Positions 25,120 through 33,329 of a stretch of 64,000 nt of DNA are shown one piece after another. The DNA comes from Oscillospiraceae bacterium (GTDB taxonomy: Bacteria; Bacillota; Clostridia; Oscillospirales; Ruminococcaceae). A program made the position numbers and the translations under genes. Location of the stretch: positions 119,893 to 183,892 of the forward strand of contig WRHO01000002.1 in NCBI GenBank assembly GCA_009783205.1. Reading direction: 5' to 3'. A model generated the notes under the pieces. That model had not been told where the DNA came from. It saw nothing but the letters and a program-made list of their open reading frames with translations, and did no database searches. Position 1 is the first letter of the stretch. Every line of letters begins with the position of its first letter.

Positions 25120-25148
25120 TTGACACGGTGATATTTTTATGTTATAAT
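25120..25148 (+). promoter_or_regulatory. Consensus sigma-A promoter of guaB
   Basis: TTGACA (25120-25125), 17 bp, TATAAT (25143-25148), 49 bp before the guaB start. The -35 box directly abuts the AAAGTCAAG repeat cluster. No purine riboswitch fold was seen in the short leader. Confidence 0.85.
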
Positions 25149-25196
25149 GTTAACGAGATTAAAGAATATTTAAAGATAAAGAAGGAGAAAAAATTT

Positions 25197-26708
25197 ATGG
25201 CTAAGATTTGCCCGGAGCTCTCCCACACCTTTGGAGAATATCTAATCATTCCCGGTTATTCTTCAACCGAATGTATTTCCGAAAACGTGTGTTTAAAAGC
25301 CCCCGCGGTGAGGTTTAAAAAGGGGGAGGAACCCGCAATAACTCTCAGAATACCGCTTGTGTCGGCAATAATGCAGTCGGTATCGGATAACACAATGGCG
25401 GTTGCTTTGGCTCGCGAGGGCGGAATGTCGTTCATATATGCGTCACAGACGATTGAAAAAGAAGCAGAAATGGTATCAAAGGTAAAAGGATATAAAGCGG
25501 GTTATGTGCAAAGCGATTCCAATTTAAAAGCAGACATGACCTTAGACGATGTACTTAAGCTCAAGGAAAAAACGGGACATTCCACAATGGCGGTCACCGA
25601 GGACGGAACGGGCAACTCGAGACTCGTCGGAATTGTCACCGAAAGAGATTACAGGATATCGAGAATGTCGCTTTCGGACCCGATTAGCAAATTTATGACT
25701 CCTTTTGAAAGGCTCGTAACCGCCCCCGACGGCACAACGCTTTCGGAGGCTAACGACATTATTTGGGAACACAAGCTCAACTCTCTCCCCATAATAAGCG
25801 ACGGGAATAAGCTTAAATACTTTGTGTTCAGGAAGGATTACGAGGAGCATAAGGAGAATCAAGATTCGCTTTTGGACGAAGAAAAGCGTTATATGGTCGG
25901 CGCGGGAATCAACACCCGCGATTATACGGAGCGCGTTCCCGCGCTTATTGAGGCGGGCGCGGATATACTTTGTATCGACAGCTCGGAGGGGTTTTCGGAA
26001 TGGCAGAAGCTTACGCTCGACTGGGTAAAATCGCAATACGGAGATAAAGCGAGAATCGGCGCGGGCAATGTTGTCGATAAGGAAGGGTTCAGGTTTTTGG
26101 CAAATGCGGGCGCGGACTTTATAAAGGTCGGTATAGGCGGCGGTTCAATCTGTATCACCCGCGAGCAAAAGGGCATAGGCAGGGGACAGGCGACCTCTCT
26201 CATAGAGGTTTGCGGCGAGCGCGACAAATATTTTGAGGAAACGGGAATATACATTCCGATATGCTCGGACGGCGGAATAGTACACGATTATCATATGACA
26301 TTAGCGTTGGCTATGGGGGCGGATTTTATCATGTTGGGAAGGTATTTCTCACGCTTTGACGAATCGCCGACAAACAAGCTTATGATTAACGGCTCGTATG
26401 TCAAGGAATACTGGGGCGAGGGGTCAAACCGTGCGCGTAACTGGCAAAGATACGATATGGGCGACGGTTCGGGGGGGTTGACCTTTGAAGAGGGCGTTGA
26501 CAGCTATGTTCCGTATGCCGGCGCGTTAAAAGACAATGTGTTACGCTCACTTTCCAAGGTGCGCTCGACAATGTGCAATTGCGGATGCCTCGATATCCGG
26601 GAGCTTCATAAAAATGCAAAATTGACCTTAGTTTCGGGAACGAGCATTGTTGAGGGCGGCGCGCACGATGTTATACTTAAGGAAAGTCGCGCGGGACGGG
26701 TTGAATAG
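25197..26708 (+). CDS. guaB: IMP dehydrogenase, Tritrichomonas-like subtype
   Basis: Oxidises IMP to XMP with NAD, the committed step of GMP synthesis. 503 residues: an (alpha/beta)8 barrel with a CBS pair at about residues 110-215. The catalytic loop is [20 protein letters not shown] with the active Cys at residue 319, and the flap contains ARNWQRYD. From memory, these exact motifs, the C-terminal STMCNCG block and the 503-residue length match the Tritrichomonas foetus enzyme more closely than the usual bacterial GPGSICTTR type. ATG 25197 is chosen over an upstream in-frame ATG because of AAGGAGAAA eight bases upstream and the MAK start. Confidence 0.95.
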   Translation: MAKICPELSHTFGEYLIIPGYSSTECISENVCLKAPAVRFKKGEEPAITLRIPLVSAIMQSVSDNTMAVALAREGGMSFIYASQTIEKEAEMVSKVKGYKAGYVQSDSNLKADMTLDDVLKLKEKTGHSTMAVTEDGTGNSRLVGIVTERDYRISRMSLSDPISKFMTPFERLVTAPDGTTLSEANDIIWEHKLNSLPIISDGNKLKYFVFRKDYEEHKENQDSLLDEEKRYMVGAGINTRDYTERVPALIEAGADILCIDSSEGFSEWQKLTLDWVKSQYGDKARIGAGNVVDKEGFRFLANAGADFIKVGIGGGSICITREQKGIGRGQATSLIEVCGERDKYFEETGIYIPICSDGGIVHDYHMTLALAMGADFIMLGRYFSRFDESPTNKLMINGSYVKEYWGEGSNRARNWQRYDMGDGSGGLTFEEGVDSYVPYAGALKDNVLRSLSKVRSTMCNCGCLDIRELHKNAKLTLVSGTSIVEGGAHDVILKESRAGRVE

Positions 26709-26778
26709 TTGTTGACTTTTTCGGTTTTATGTGTTATTATGTAAGTGTTGATTGGGGCGAACCGGTTGGGGAGGAATT

Positions 26779-27339
26779 ATGGATAGAATAATTGCTTTTT
26801 TGATAGCTATACTTGTGGCGTTGCATATAATTGACCGAAAGGGCGGCATAGGAACCCCCATTCGACGGTACAAATTCCATAAAGCCAAAGGGAAGTACAA
26901 GCCCATTAACGATACATTTGTCGATTTAAGGGAGAAACGCTTAAGCGATATATCAAATTTGAGCGAGAGGTATAACGCCGAAGATGTACAAGAGCTTATT
27001 CTGTCGTCCAATAAAATCACAGATATATCACCGTTGAGCGAGTTTCGCAATCTCAAAAGACTGTATTTGAACAAAAACCAAATTGTTGATATATCGCCTC
27101 TCGCAAAGCTTAAAAATCTCGAACAACTATTTCTTTCAAATAATAAAATCAGCGACATTTCTTCATTAAACGATTTTGACAAATTAGAGCGTTTAGATTT
27201 AAACGATAACGAAATTACCGATATTTCCCCATTAAGTCAATTAACGTGTTTACAAATACTTAAATTAAAGGGGAATACAATAAACGACGAACAGATAAAA
27301 GAGCTTAAATCTGTTTTGCGTAAGTGTCAAATTTATTGA
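26779..27339 (+). CDS. Membrane-anchored leucine-rich repeat protein (internalin-like repeats)
   Basis: 186 residues: an N-terminal hydrophobic helix (MDRIIAFLIAILVALHII) as signal anchor, a short basic linker, then four to five 22-residue LRRs of the LKRLYLNKNQIVDISPL type (about residues 60-170) as in internalins. A protein-binding surface is likely; partner unknown. Promoter TTGACT (26712-26717), 17 bp, TATTAT (26735-26740). RBS GGGGAGGAA before ATG 26779, preferred to an upstream in-frame ATG. Probably monocistronic. Confidence 0.8.
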   Translation: MDRIIAFLIAILVALHIIDRKGGIGTPIRRYKFHKAKGKYKPINDTFVDLREKRLSDISNLSERYNAEDVQELILSSNKITDISPLSEFRNLKRLYLNKNQIVDISPLAKLKNLEQLFLSNNKISDISSLNDFDKLERLDLNDNEITDISPLSQLTCLQILKLKGNTINDEQIKELKSVLRKCQIY

Positions 27340-27341
27340 AA

Positions 27342-27425
27342 GTAAGGGTGTAATACCCCGCCGCTTGCGGCGATTCTCTCGCCGTAGGCGAGGGGTGCAG
27401 GGCTTGCCCTGCGGTGTTACCTTAC
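27342..27425. repeat. Cloverleaf-like palindromic element before dnaX
   Basis: An outer stem GTAAGG...CCTTAC encloses three small perfect hairpins: CGCCGCTTGCGGCG (27359-27372), CTCGCCGTAGGCGAG (27378-27392) and GCAGGGCTTGCCCTGC (27397-27412). The layout is a multibranch junction, GC-rich relative to its surroundings. It resembles a REP- or BIME-like palindromic repeat or a structured RNA leader. It lies 3 bp after the LRR gene stop and 31 bp before dnaX. Confidence 0.7.
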
Positions 27426-27456
27426 ATTAAGTGTAACAGGAGTATAACAACAAATA

Positions 27457-29148
27457 ATGGCATATCTTGCACTGTATCGAAAGTATCGCCCGCAGACCTT
27501 TGCGGGGGTAATATCACAACCGCATATAACAATAACCCTTCAAAATCAAATCAAGTCGGGGCAGATTGCTCACGCTTATTTGTTTACGGGGAGTCGCGGT
27601 ACGGGCAAAACAACCTGTGCTAAAATTTTAGCAAAAGCCGTGAATTGTACCGGAAGTAGTGCCCCCTGTTTACAATGCGAATCGTGTCTCGCGGCAGACA
27701 ACTCCCCCGATATTCAGGAGATTGACGCGGCGTCCAACAACGGGGTTGAGGATATTCGCGTATTGCGGGAAGAGGCGGGGTATCTCCCGTCCGAATTAAA
27801 GTATAAGGTTTATATAATAGATGAGGTTCATATGCTCACGACAAATGCGTTTAACGCATTGTTGAAAACCTTAGAAGAACCGCCCCCTCATGTGATTTTC
27901 ATTTTGGCGACAACCGAAATTCATAAAATACCCGCAACGGTTTTATCAAGATGTCAGAGGTATGAATTTAATCGAATCAATTCGGAGGACAGTGCGGCGG
28001 CGTTAATCGAAATTGCTGAGAAAGAGAATATCGCGCTCGATAAAGACGCGGCAATGTTGATTTCGCGATTGTCGGACGGTGGAATGAGAGACGCATTGTC
28101 GTTGCTCGATGTCGCGGCGGCGGATAATACAACGGTAACGCAGCAAACCGTTCGCGATTGTGCGGGGGTAGCGGGTAAAGAACATCTTTTTTCTATTGCC
28201 GACGCTATATTCAACGGTGACGCAAAAGCCGCCTTAGCGACAACCGCCGAGCTTTATGCAAAGTCAAAAGACCCGACCCGATTATTGGACGAGCTTTTAC
28301 AACATTTCAGAAATTTGATGATTGTGAAGCTTATGCCAAATGATTTTTCGCTATTGACCGCATTAAGCGAGGAAATACCCGATTATAAGAGACAGACGGA
28401 ATCGTTTACAATTGAAACGATTATTGACGCTCTCGATAAGCTGGAAGAATGTATTAAATTAAAGGGCAGAAGGGTCGAGGCGGAGATTTGTTTGATGAGA
28501 CTTTGCCTTATGAAACAATCGCCGATTAATAATACACCGTTGCCTGTGAATAAGACGCAGTTGGCAACAGATAAGCCCGTTTTAAATGTACAAGCCGCGC
28601 CACCTTCTCCCCCTCCTCAACCTCTCCCTCCAATAACGGTTCCTTTACCCCCACCACCGCCGCCCATGCCTGAACACTCCTCGCCCGCGCCGCCGCTTTT
28701 TCCCGAACAGTCACCACCTGCACCGTCTTTGCCCGAACAATCACCACCCGCGCCGCCCGCAGTTAGGATTAAAGGGAGCGTTTTCGACAAATGGGGAGCC
28801 GTACTCGAGCGGCTCGATGCATTTAAAGCCGCAATGCTTGAGGAAGCCGCGGCAGAGGTGAGCGGGAACACGGTCACGGTTACCGGTAACGCCAATTTGG
28901 GGTTCTTTTTTGAAAATCTCGACAATTTGAACGAGGTAAAAAAAGCCGTTTACGATGTTACCGGGACGGAATACAAGATTTTGTATGAATGCGTCGATTT
29001 GTCGGAACAAGCGGCAACCCAACGACAACAACCCGTAGAGCCGCAACCGATTATCGAAGCACAACCCGTTGAAGCACAGCCCGTAAGCAAAATAGACCAA
29101 TTCTTAACCGACGTTAAAAAAGCCGGAGTACAATTAAAAATAAACTAA
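27457..29148 (+). CDS. dnaX: DNA polymerase III subunit gamma/tau
   Basis: Clamp-loader ATPase of the replisome. 563 residues. Walker A GSRGTGKTTCAKI near residue 45, a zinc module with four Cys (CLQCESCL region), DEVH Walker B and the SRC sensor motif (LSRCQRYEF). A Pro-rich linker (about residues 375-430) of PPPP and repeated PEQSPPAP units separates the ATPase from a tau-like C-terminal domain. Start ATG 27457 follows a GTAACAGGAGT-type RBS. It leads the classic dnaX-ybaB-recR cluster. Confidence 0.96.
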   Translation: MAYLALYRKYRPQTFAGVISQPHITITLQNQIKSGQIAHAYLFTGSRGTGKTTCAKILAKAVNCTGSSAPCLQCESCLAADNSPDIQEIDAASNNGVEDIRVLREEAGYLPSELKYKVYIIDEVHMLTTNAFNALLKTLEEPPPHVIFILATTEIHKIPATVLSRCQRYEFNRINSEDSAAALIEIAEKENIALDKDAAMLISRLSDGGMRDALSLLDVAAADNTTVTQQTVRDCAGVAGKEHLFSIADAIFNGDAKAALATTAELYAKSKDPTRLLDELLQHFRNLMIVKLMPNDFSLLTALSEEIPDYKRQTESFTIETIIDALDKLEECIKLKGRRVEAEICLMRLCLMKQSPINNTPLPVNKTQLATDKPVLNVQAAPPSPPPQPLPPITVPLPPPPPPMPEHSSPAPPLFPEQSPPAPSLPEQSPPAPPAVRIKGSVFDKWGAVLERLDAFKAAMLEEAAAEVSGNTVTVTGNANLGFFFENLDNLNEVKKAVYDVTGTEYKILYECVDLSEQAATQRQQPVEPQPIIEAQPVEAQPVSKIDQFLTDVKKAGVQLKIN

Positions 29149-29199
29149 TGTTAATATAAATCAATGTAATTTAAATCAAAAAAAGGAGACTAAAAAAAC

Positions 29200-29547
29200 A
29201 TGAAAGCAAGATTACCCGAAGGTTACGGCAAGGGTGCCGGCGGCATGAACTCAATGATTAAACAGGCGCAGAAGATGCAAGAGGAGATGCAGGTTTTACA
29301 AGATAAGCTCGACGAAAAAGAATATGAAATTTCGGCGGGCGGCGGTTTGATTGAGCTTAACATGACGGGGGCGAAGTCGCTTAAATCGGTTAAGCTTAAA
29401 CCCGAAATTGTTGATAAGGACAATATTGAGGATTTAGAAGATGTAATTGTCGCGGGGGTAAACGCGATTATCGCGAAAATAAACGAGGAACAAGAGGAAG
29501 CTATGGAAAAGCTTACCGGCGGAATGAATATCCCCGGAATGATGTAG
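29200..29547 (+). CDS. YbaB/EbfC family nucleoid-associated protein
   Basis: 115-residue dimeric DNA-binding protein. The family pattern is clear: MNSMIKQAQKMQEEMQ helix, GGGLIELNMTGAKSLKSVKL strand and a C-terminal helix (NEEQEEAMEKLTGGM). Between dnaX and recR as in most Firmicutes. RBS AAAGGAG. Its exact role is thought to be chromosome organisation or recombination support. Confidence 0.95.
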   Translation: MKARLPEGYGKGAGGMNSMIKQAQKMQEEMQVLQDKLDEKEYEISAGGGLIELNMTGAKSLKSVKLKPEIVDKDNIEDLEDVIVAGVNAIIAKINEEQEEAMEKLTGGMNIPGMM

Positions 29548-29595
29548 TGTTAAAAAAGCAAGCTATGCGATGTGTCCTCTTGAAAGAGAGTCTGT

Positions 29596-30243
29596 ATGGA
29601 ATATACACCCGCGCCGCTCGTTAAGGCGGCGGAGCAGTTTGCGCGATTACCCGGAATCGGAATGAAAACGGCGCAAAGATTGGCATATCATATACTCTCT
29701 CTCCCGACGGAGACGGTTCGGGAATTTTCAGAGGGGGTTTTGTCTGCGCGCGAATCGGTACATTTCTGCGACAGGTGTCAAAACTTTACGTCGGTTAAGT
29801 CCGTCTTTGAACCCGCAAATGTTGTTACGGGTTCGCATAACGATATTCTCTGCCCAATTTGCGAGGATACTGCGAGGCGAAATTCGCGTACAATTTGCGT
29901 TGTCGAATCGCCCCGCGATGTCTCGGTATTTGAACGAACGGGCGGGTTTGACGGCGTGTATCACGTTTTACACGGGCTTTTATCCCCAATGGACGGGACG
30001 CGCCCCGAGGATATTCGCGTTAAAGAGCTTATGGAGCGGCTTTCCGGCGACGTCGACGAGGTTATTATGGCGACCAACCCGACAATTGAGGGGGAGGCGA
30101 CCGCCGCATATGTGGGAAGGCTCGTAAAAGCTGTCGGCATAAAGGTCACGCGGTTGGCGTACGGACTCCCCGCGGGTGCGGCGTTAGAATTTGCAGACGA
30201 CGTAACCTTAACGAGAGCGTTGGAGAATCGGAATGAACTATAA
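29596..30243 (+). CDS. recR: Recombination mediator protein RecR
   Basis: Works with RecO to load RecA on gapped DNA. The protein has the helix-hairpin-helix LPGIGMKTAQRLAYH near residue 18, a zinc finger with CDRCQNF and CPICED (about 57-90), and a Toprim domain with VVESPRDVSVFER and the ATNPTIEGEATA motif. About 215 residues versus the usual 198-200. RBS AGAGAG; third gene of the dnaX cluster. Confidence 0.96.
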   Translation: MEYTPAPLVKAAEQFARLPGIGMKTAQRLAYHILSLPTETVREFSEGVLSARESVHFCDRCQNFTSVKSVFEPANVVTGSHNDILCPICEDTARRNSRTICVVESPRDVSVFERTGGFDGVYHVLHGLLSPMDGTRPEDIRVKELMERLSGDVDEVIMATNPTIEGEATAAYVGRLVKAVGIKVTRLAYGLPAGAALEFADDVTLTRALENRNEL

Positions 30244-30266
30244 TAACAAATTAGGAGAAAAGTTTG

Positions 30267-30359
30267 AATAAAAGCTGGCAGGGGTGGCTCCGCCGCCCCG
30301 AAGCCGGATAGGTTTTTATTCGTAGGGGGTTTATGCCTCGGAAAGGAATGGTCATAAAT
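30267..30359 (+). repeat. Hairpin/SD leader element, copy E (before aroF)
   Basis: A long imperfect stem AATAAAAGC...GGTTTTTATT (30267-30320) with inner GGGGTGGC / GCCGCCCC is followed by CTCGGAAAGGAATGGTCATA (30337-30356). The hairpin sequence differs from copies A-D, but the tail CGGAAAGG-ATGGTCATA is the same as in copies A, F and the cmk leader. The region from the recR stop to aroF has no other feature. Confidence 0.65.
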
Positions 30360-31364
30360 ATGATAGCGGTAATTAAATCGGGTGCAACGGCGCAACAAAT
30401 CGACGGCTTACAATCGTGGTTTCACGCGCGCGGGGTGAAAACCCACATCTCCGAGGGCGATTATCAGACCATTATCGGGTTAGTCGGCGACGTCAGCGCA
30501 ATTGATACCGACCTCGTTGAAGGACTCGAAATAGTCGAATCGGTCAAGCGAATCAGCGACCCGTTCAAACGCGCAAACAGAAAATTTCACCCAAAGGACA
30601 CGGTGATTGATGTCGGCGGGTTTAAAATCGGGGGCGGGAATTTTCAAATAATAGCGGGCCCTTGTTCGGTCGAATCCCCCGAGCAGATATTGAGCGTTGC
30701 AAAAAGCGTGCAAAAATCCGGGGCGTCGCTTTTGCGGGGCGGCGCGTTTAAACCGAGAACATCGCCTTATAATTTTCAGGGGCTTCGAGCCGAGGGAATT
30801 GATTTGCTTCTTGAAGCTAAGAAAGTGACTCAAATGCCCATTGTAACAGAGATAATGAACGCGGTTCACCTTCCTTTATTTGAAGAGGTGGATATAATTC
30901 AAGTCGGGGCGCGTAATATGCAAAACTTTGAATTGTTGAAGGAATTGGGACAATGTAAAAAGCCTATTCTTTTAAAGCGCGGGTTCGCCAACACGTTACA
31001 GGAGCTTTTAATGAGCGCGGAATATATCATGGCGGAGGGGAACGAAAACGTAATACTATGTGAGCGCGGAATACGCACCTTTGAAACCTACACAAGAAAC
31101 ACCCTTGACCTTTCTGCCGTTCCCGTGCTTCGCGAGTTGACGCATCTTCCCGTAATCATTGACCCGAGTCACGCAATAGGGGTTTCGAGATATGTAAAGC
31201 CTATGGCTTTGGCCGCGGTCGCCTGTGGCGCGGACGGATTGATTATAGAGGTACACAACGACCCGCGCAATGCGTCGTGTGACGGGGCGCAATCGCTCAC
31301 ACCCGATGAGTTTGACGATTTATCGGCAGATGTCGATAAAATACGCGAAGCATTGAAAGTTTGA
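30360..31364 (+). CDS. aroF: 3-deoxy-7-phosphoheptulonate (DAHP) synthase
   Basis: Condenses phosphoenolpyruvate and erythrose 4-phosphate, the first step of aromatic biosynthesis. 334 residues with an N-terminal ferredoxin-like regulatory region (residues 1-70) and a TIM barrel of the type Ibeta family: IAGPCSVES, GGAFKPRTSPYNFQG, ILLKRG and IDPSHA. ATG 30360 is taken as start. In-frame ATGs at 30333 and 30348 (the latter giving MVIN-) lie inside the repeat tail with no room for an RBS. First gene of aroF-tyrA-aroB. Confidence 0.93.
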   Translation: MIAVIKSGATAQQIDGLQSWFHARGVKTHISEGDYQTIIGLVGDVSAIDTDLVEGLEIVESVKRISDPFKRANRKFHPKDTVIDVGGFKIGGGNFQIIAGPCSVESPEQILSVAKSVQKSGASLLRGGAFKPRTSPYNFQGLRAEGIDLLLEAKKVTQMPIVTEIMNAVHLPLFEEVDIIQVGARNMQNFELLKELGQCKKPILLKRGFANTLQELLMSAEYIMAEGNENVILCERGIRTFETYTRNTLDLSAVPVLRELTHLPVIIDPSHAIGVSRYVKPMALAAVACGADGLIIEVHNDPRNASCDGAQSLTPDEFDDLSADVDKIREALKV

Positions 31365-31440
31365 AAGAGAGCTTACGAGCGGATTCATTTCGCTCGAGAG
31401 CTTGACTGATTTCGTAGAGCATTTTGCGGCTCGGAAAGAC
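31364..31440 (+). repeat. Hairpin/SD intergenic element, copy C (before tyrA)
   Basis: AAAGAGAGCTTACGAGCGG, ATTCATTTCGCTCGAGAGCTT, GACTGATTTCGTAGAGC, ATTTTGCGGCTCGGAAAGA. It differs from copy B at only a few positions over about 75 bp. It starts at the aroF stop codon and ends 13 nt before the tyrA ATG, whose RBS would be GGAAAGA. Confidence 0.85.
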
Positions 31441-31452
31441 ACGGTTATAATC

Positions 31453-32280
31453 ATGACGGTAGGCATTGTAGGACTCGGGCTTATTGGCGGCTCCTTCGCA
31501 AAGGCATATAAAGCCGAGGGGCATACGGTGTTGGTTTATGATAAGGACGAGGGTATACAACAATTTGCGATTATGTCGGGTTCCGCAGACGGCGTTTTGG
31601 ATATTAAGCATATTGATTGTGATTTACTTTTGATAGCGTTGTACCCCGACGCGGCGATTGAGTATCTTTATAAAGCCGCCGAAGCAATTGACAAAGGTAC
31701 GACGGTCATAGACTGTTGCGGGACTAAACAAAAGATTTGTAAGGCGGGGTTCGCGCTCGCCGACAAATACGGGTTTGTATTTGTCGGCGGTCACCCAATG
31801 GCGGGGAAGGCACAGTCCGGCTTTAAGCACAGCAGTCCTACGCTTTTTAAGGGCGCGTCAATGATTATTGTCCCGCCCATATACGACGATATTAACTTTT
31901 TAGACCGGATTAAAACCCTTTTTCAACCGGCAAAATTCGGACGATTGACCGTCACCACCGCAGAAAAACACGACGAGATAATTGCGTTCACCTCACAATT
32001 GCCGCATTTGGCGTCGAACGGGTTTATAAAAAGCCCGATTGTGTCGGCGCATAAGGGCTTTTCTGCGGGTAGCTACAAGGATTTGACAAGAGTCGCTTGG
32101 CTTAACGAGGATATGTGGACGGAATTGTTCATGGAAAACCGCGAGCATCTGTTAAAACAGTTGGAGCTTTTTATTTTGAACCTAAACGAGTATAAAACGG
32201 CACTTTTGACGGAGGATTCCGTAAAATTGAAAAAGCTTCTCGTTGAGGGGAAGCTTTTAAAGGAGGAAGACCGCAAATGA
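31453..32280 (+). CDS. tyrA: Prephenate dehydrogenase (TyrA family)
   Basis: NAD(P)-dependent step to 4-hydroxyphenylpyruvate for tyrosine. 275 residues with the N-terminal Rossmann motif GIVGLGLIGGSFAKAYK, VIDCCGTKQKI and GGHPMAGKAQSG, the conserved catalytic-domain region. No ACT or chorismate mutase fusion. ATG 31453 is chosen because upstream in-frame codons lie in the repeat. It overlaps aroB by 4 bp (ATGA). Confidence 0.93.
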   Translation: MTVGIVGLGLIGGSFAKAYKAEGHTVLVYDKDEGIQQFAIMSGSADGVLDIKHIDCDLLLIALYPDAAIEYLYKAAEAIDKGTTVIDCCGTKQKICKAGFALADKYGFVFVGGHPMAGKAQSGFKHSSPTLFKGASMIIVPPIYDDINFLDRIKTLFQPAKFGRLTVTTAEKHDEIIAFTSQLPHLASNGFIKSPIVSAHKGFSAGSYKDLTRVAWLNEDMWTELFMENREHLLKQLELFILNLNEYKTALLTEDSVKLKKLLVEGKLLKEEDRK

Positions 32281-33302
32281 TTAAGGTACCGGTCGGCGCG
32301 CCCAAAAGCTACGATATATGCATCGGAGGCGGCTTACTTTCACAATGCGGGGGGATAATTCGGCAAGCCTTGGGCGGGGAAAAGGCGGTCATTGTCACCG
32401 ACGATATTGTTTATAAATTATATGGCGAAAAAGTAAAAACCGCTTTTGAAAAAGCGGGATACTTAACGTCATTTTTTGTTTTTGAAAACGGAGAGGGTTC
32501 AAAAAGCATTGATACATATAACGCGCTTTTAAAAGAATTGGTGCGCGAGAATCTCACCCGTTCGGATTTGGTTGCGGCATTAGGCGGCGGAGTTGTCGGG
32601 GATTTGGCGGGGTTTGCGGCGGGGACATATCTGCGCGGCGTGAAATTTGCACAAATCCCCACTACCTTATTGGCGATGGTGGATTCCTCGGTGGGCGGGA
32701 AAACGGCGGTTAATCTCGAATCGGGAAAGAATCAAGTCGGCGTTTTTTATCAGCCGGACATAGTCATATGCGATTACGATACCCTTTCGACATTGCGCGA
32801 GGAAAACTTCCGCGACGGGGTTGCCGAGATGATAAAACACGCGGTAATTAAAGACGCAGAATTGTTTGACGCGTTGAAGGAGCCGCTTATGCCGCAAATA
32901 GAAAGCCTTATTACAAGAAACGTCACCATTAAACGCGATATAGTTGCACAGGACGAGCGGGATTTCGGCGTTCGACAAGCCTTGAACTTTGGGCATACCG
33001 TGGGACACGGGGTAGAACGATTGAGCGATTATGCCGTCACCCACGGGAGCGCGGTCGCAATAGGTATGGCGATTGAGAGTCGCGGGGAGGTAAGGGGTCA
33101 GATTATTGAGCTTCTTAAACAATACAATTTGCCGACAGAAACGCCTTACACCGCCGACGAACTCACACAAGCCGCATTTTCGGATAAAAAAAGAAGCGGG
33201 GGAAAAATAACCCTTATCATTGTCGACAAAATAGGCGAATTTCACCTCGAAAGCTTTACATTGACCGAACTCGGTAAATTTATACTCCTCAACCACATTT
33301 AA
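32277..33302 (+). CDS. aroB: 3-dehydroquinate synthase
   Basis: Cyclises DAHP to 3-dehydroquinate using NAD and a divalent metal. 341 residues. Motifs: LGGGVVGDLAGFAAGTYLRG, PTTLLAMVDSSVGGKTAVN, EMIKHAVIKD and NFGHTVGHGVE with metal-binding His residues. Translationally coupled to tyrA. With aroF it forms a compact aromatic operon (DAHP synthase, tyrosine branch, DHQ synthase). Confidence 0.96.
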   Translation: MIKVPVGAPKSYDICIGGGLLSQCGGIIRQALGGEKAVIVTDDIVYKLYGEKVKTAFEKAGYLTSFFVFENGEGSKSIDTYNALLKELVRENLTRSDLVAALGGGVVGDLAGFAAGTYLRGVKFAQIPTTLLAMVDSSVGGKTAVNLESGKNQVGVFYQPDIVICDYDTLSTLREENFRDGVAEMIKHAVIKDAELFDALKEPLMPQIESLITRNVTIKRDIVAQDERDFGVRQALNFGHTVGHGVERLSDYAVTHGSAVAIGMAIESRGEVRGQIIELLKQYNLPTETPYTADELTQAAFSDKKRSGGKITLIIVDKIGEFHLESFTLTELGKFILLNHI

Positions 33303-33329
33303 TGGTCAAGGAGTATATTTCAGTGTGAT

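Noticed and set aside
25020..25196. Purine riboswitch before guaB
   Set aside because: The leader is only about 40 nt after the promoter and consists of repeats upstream of it; no three-way junction.
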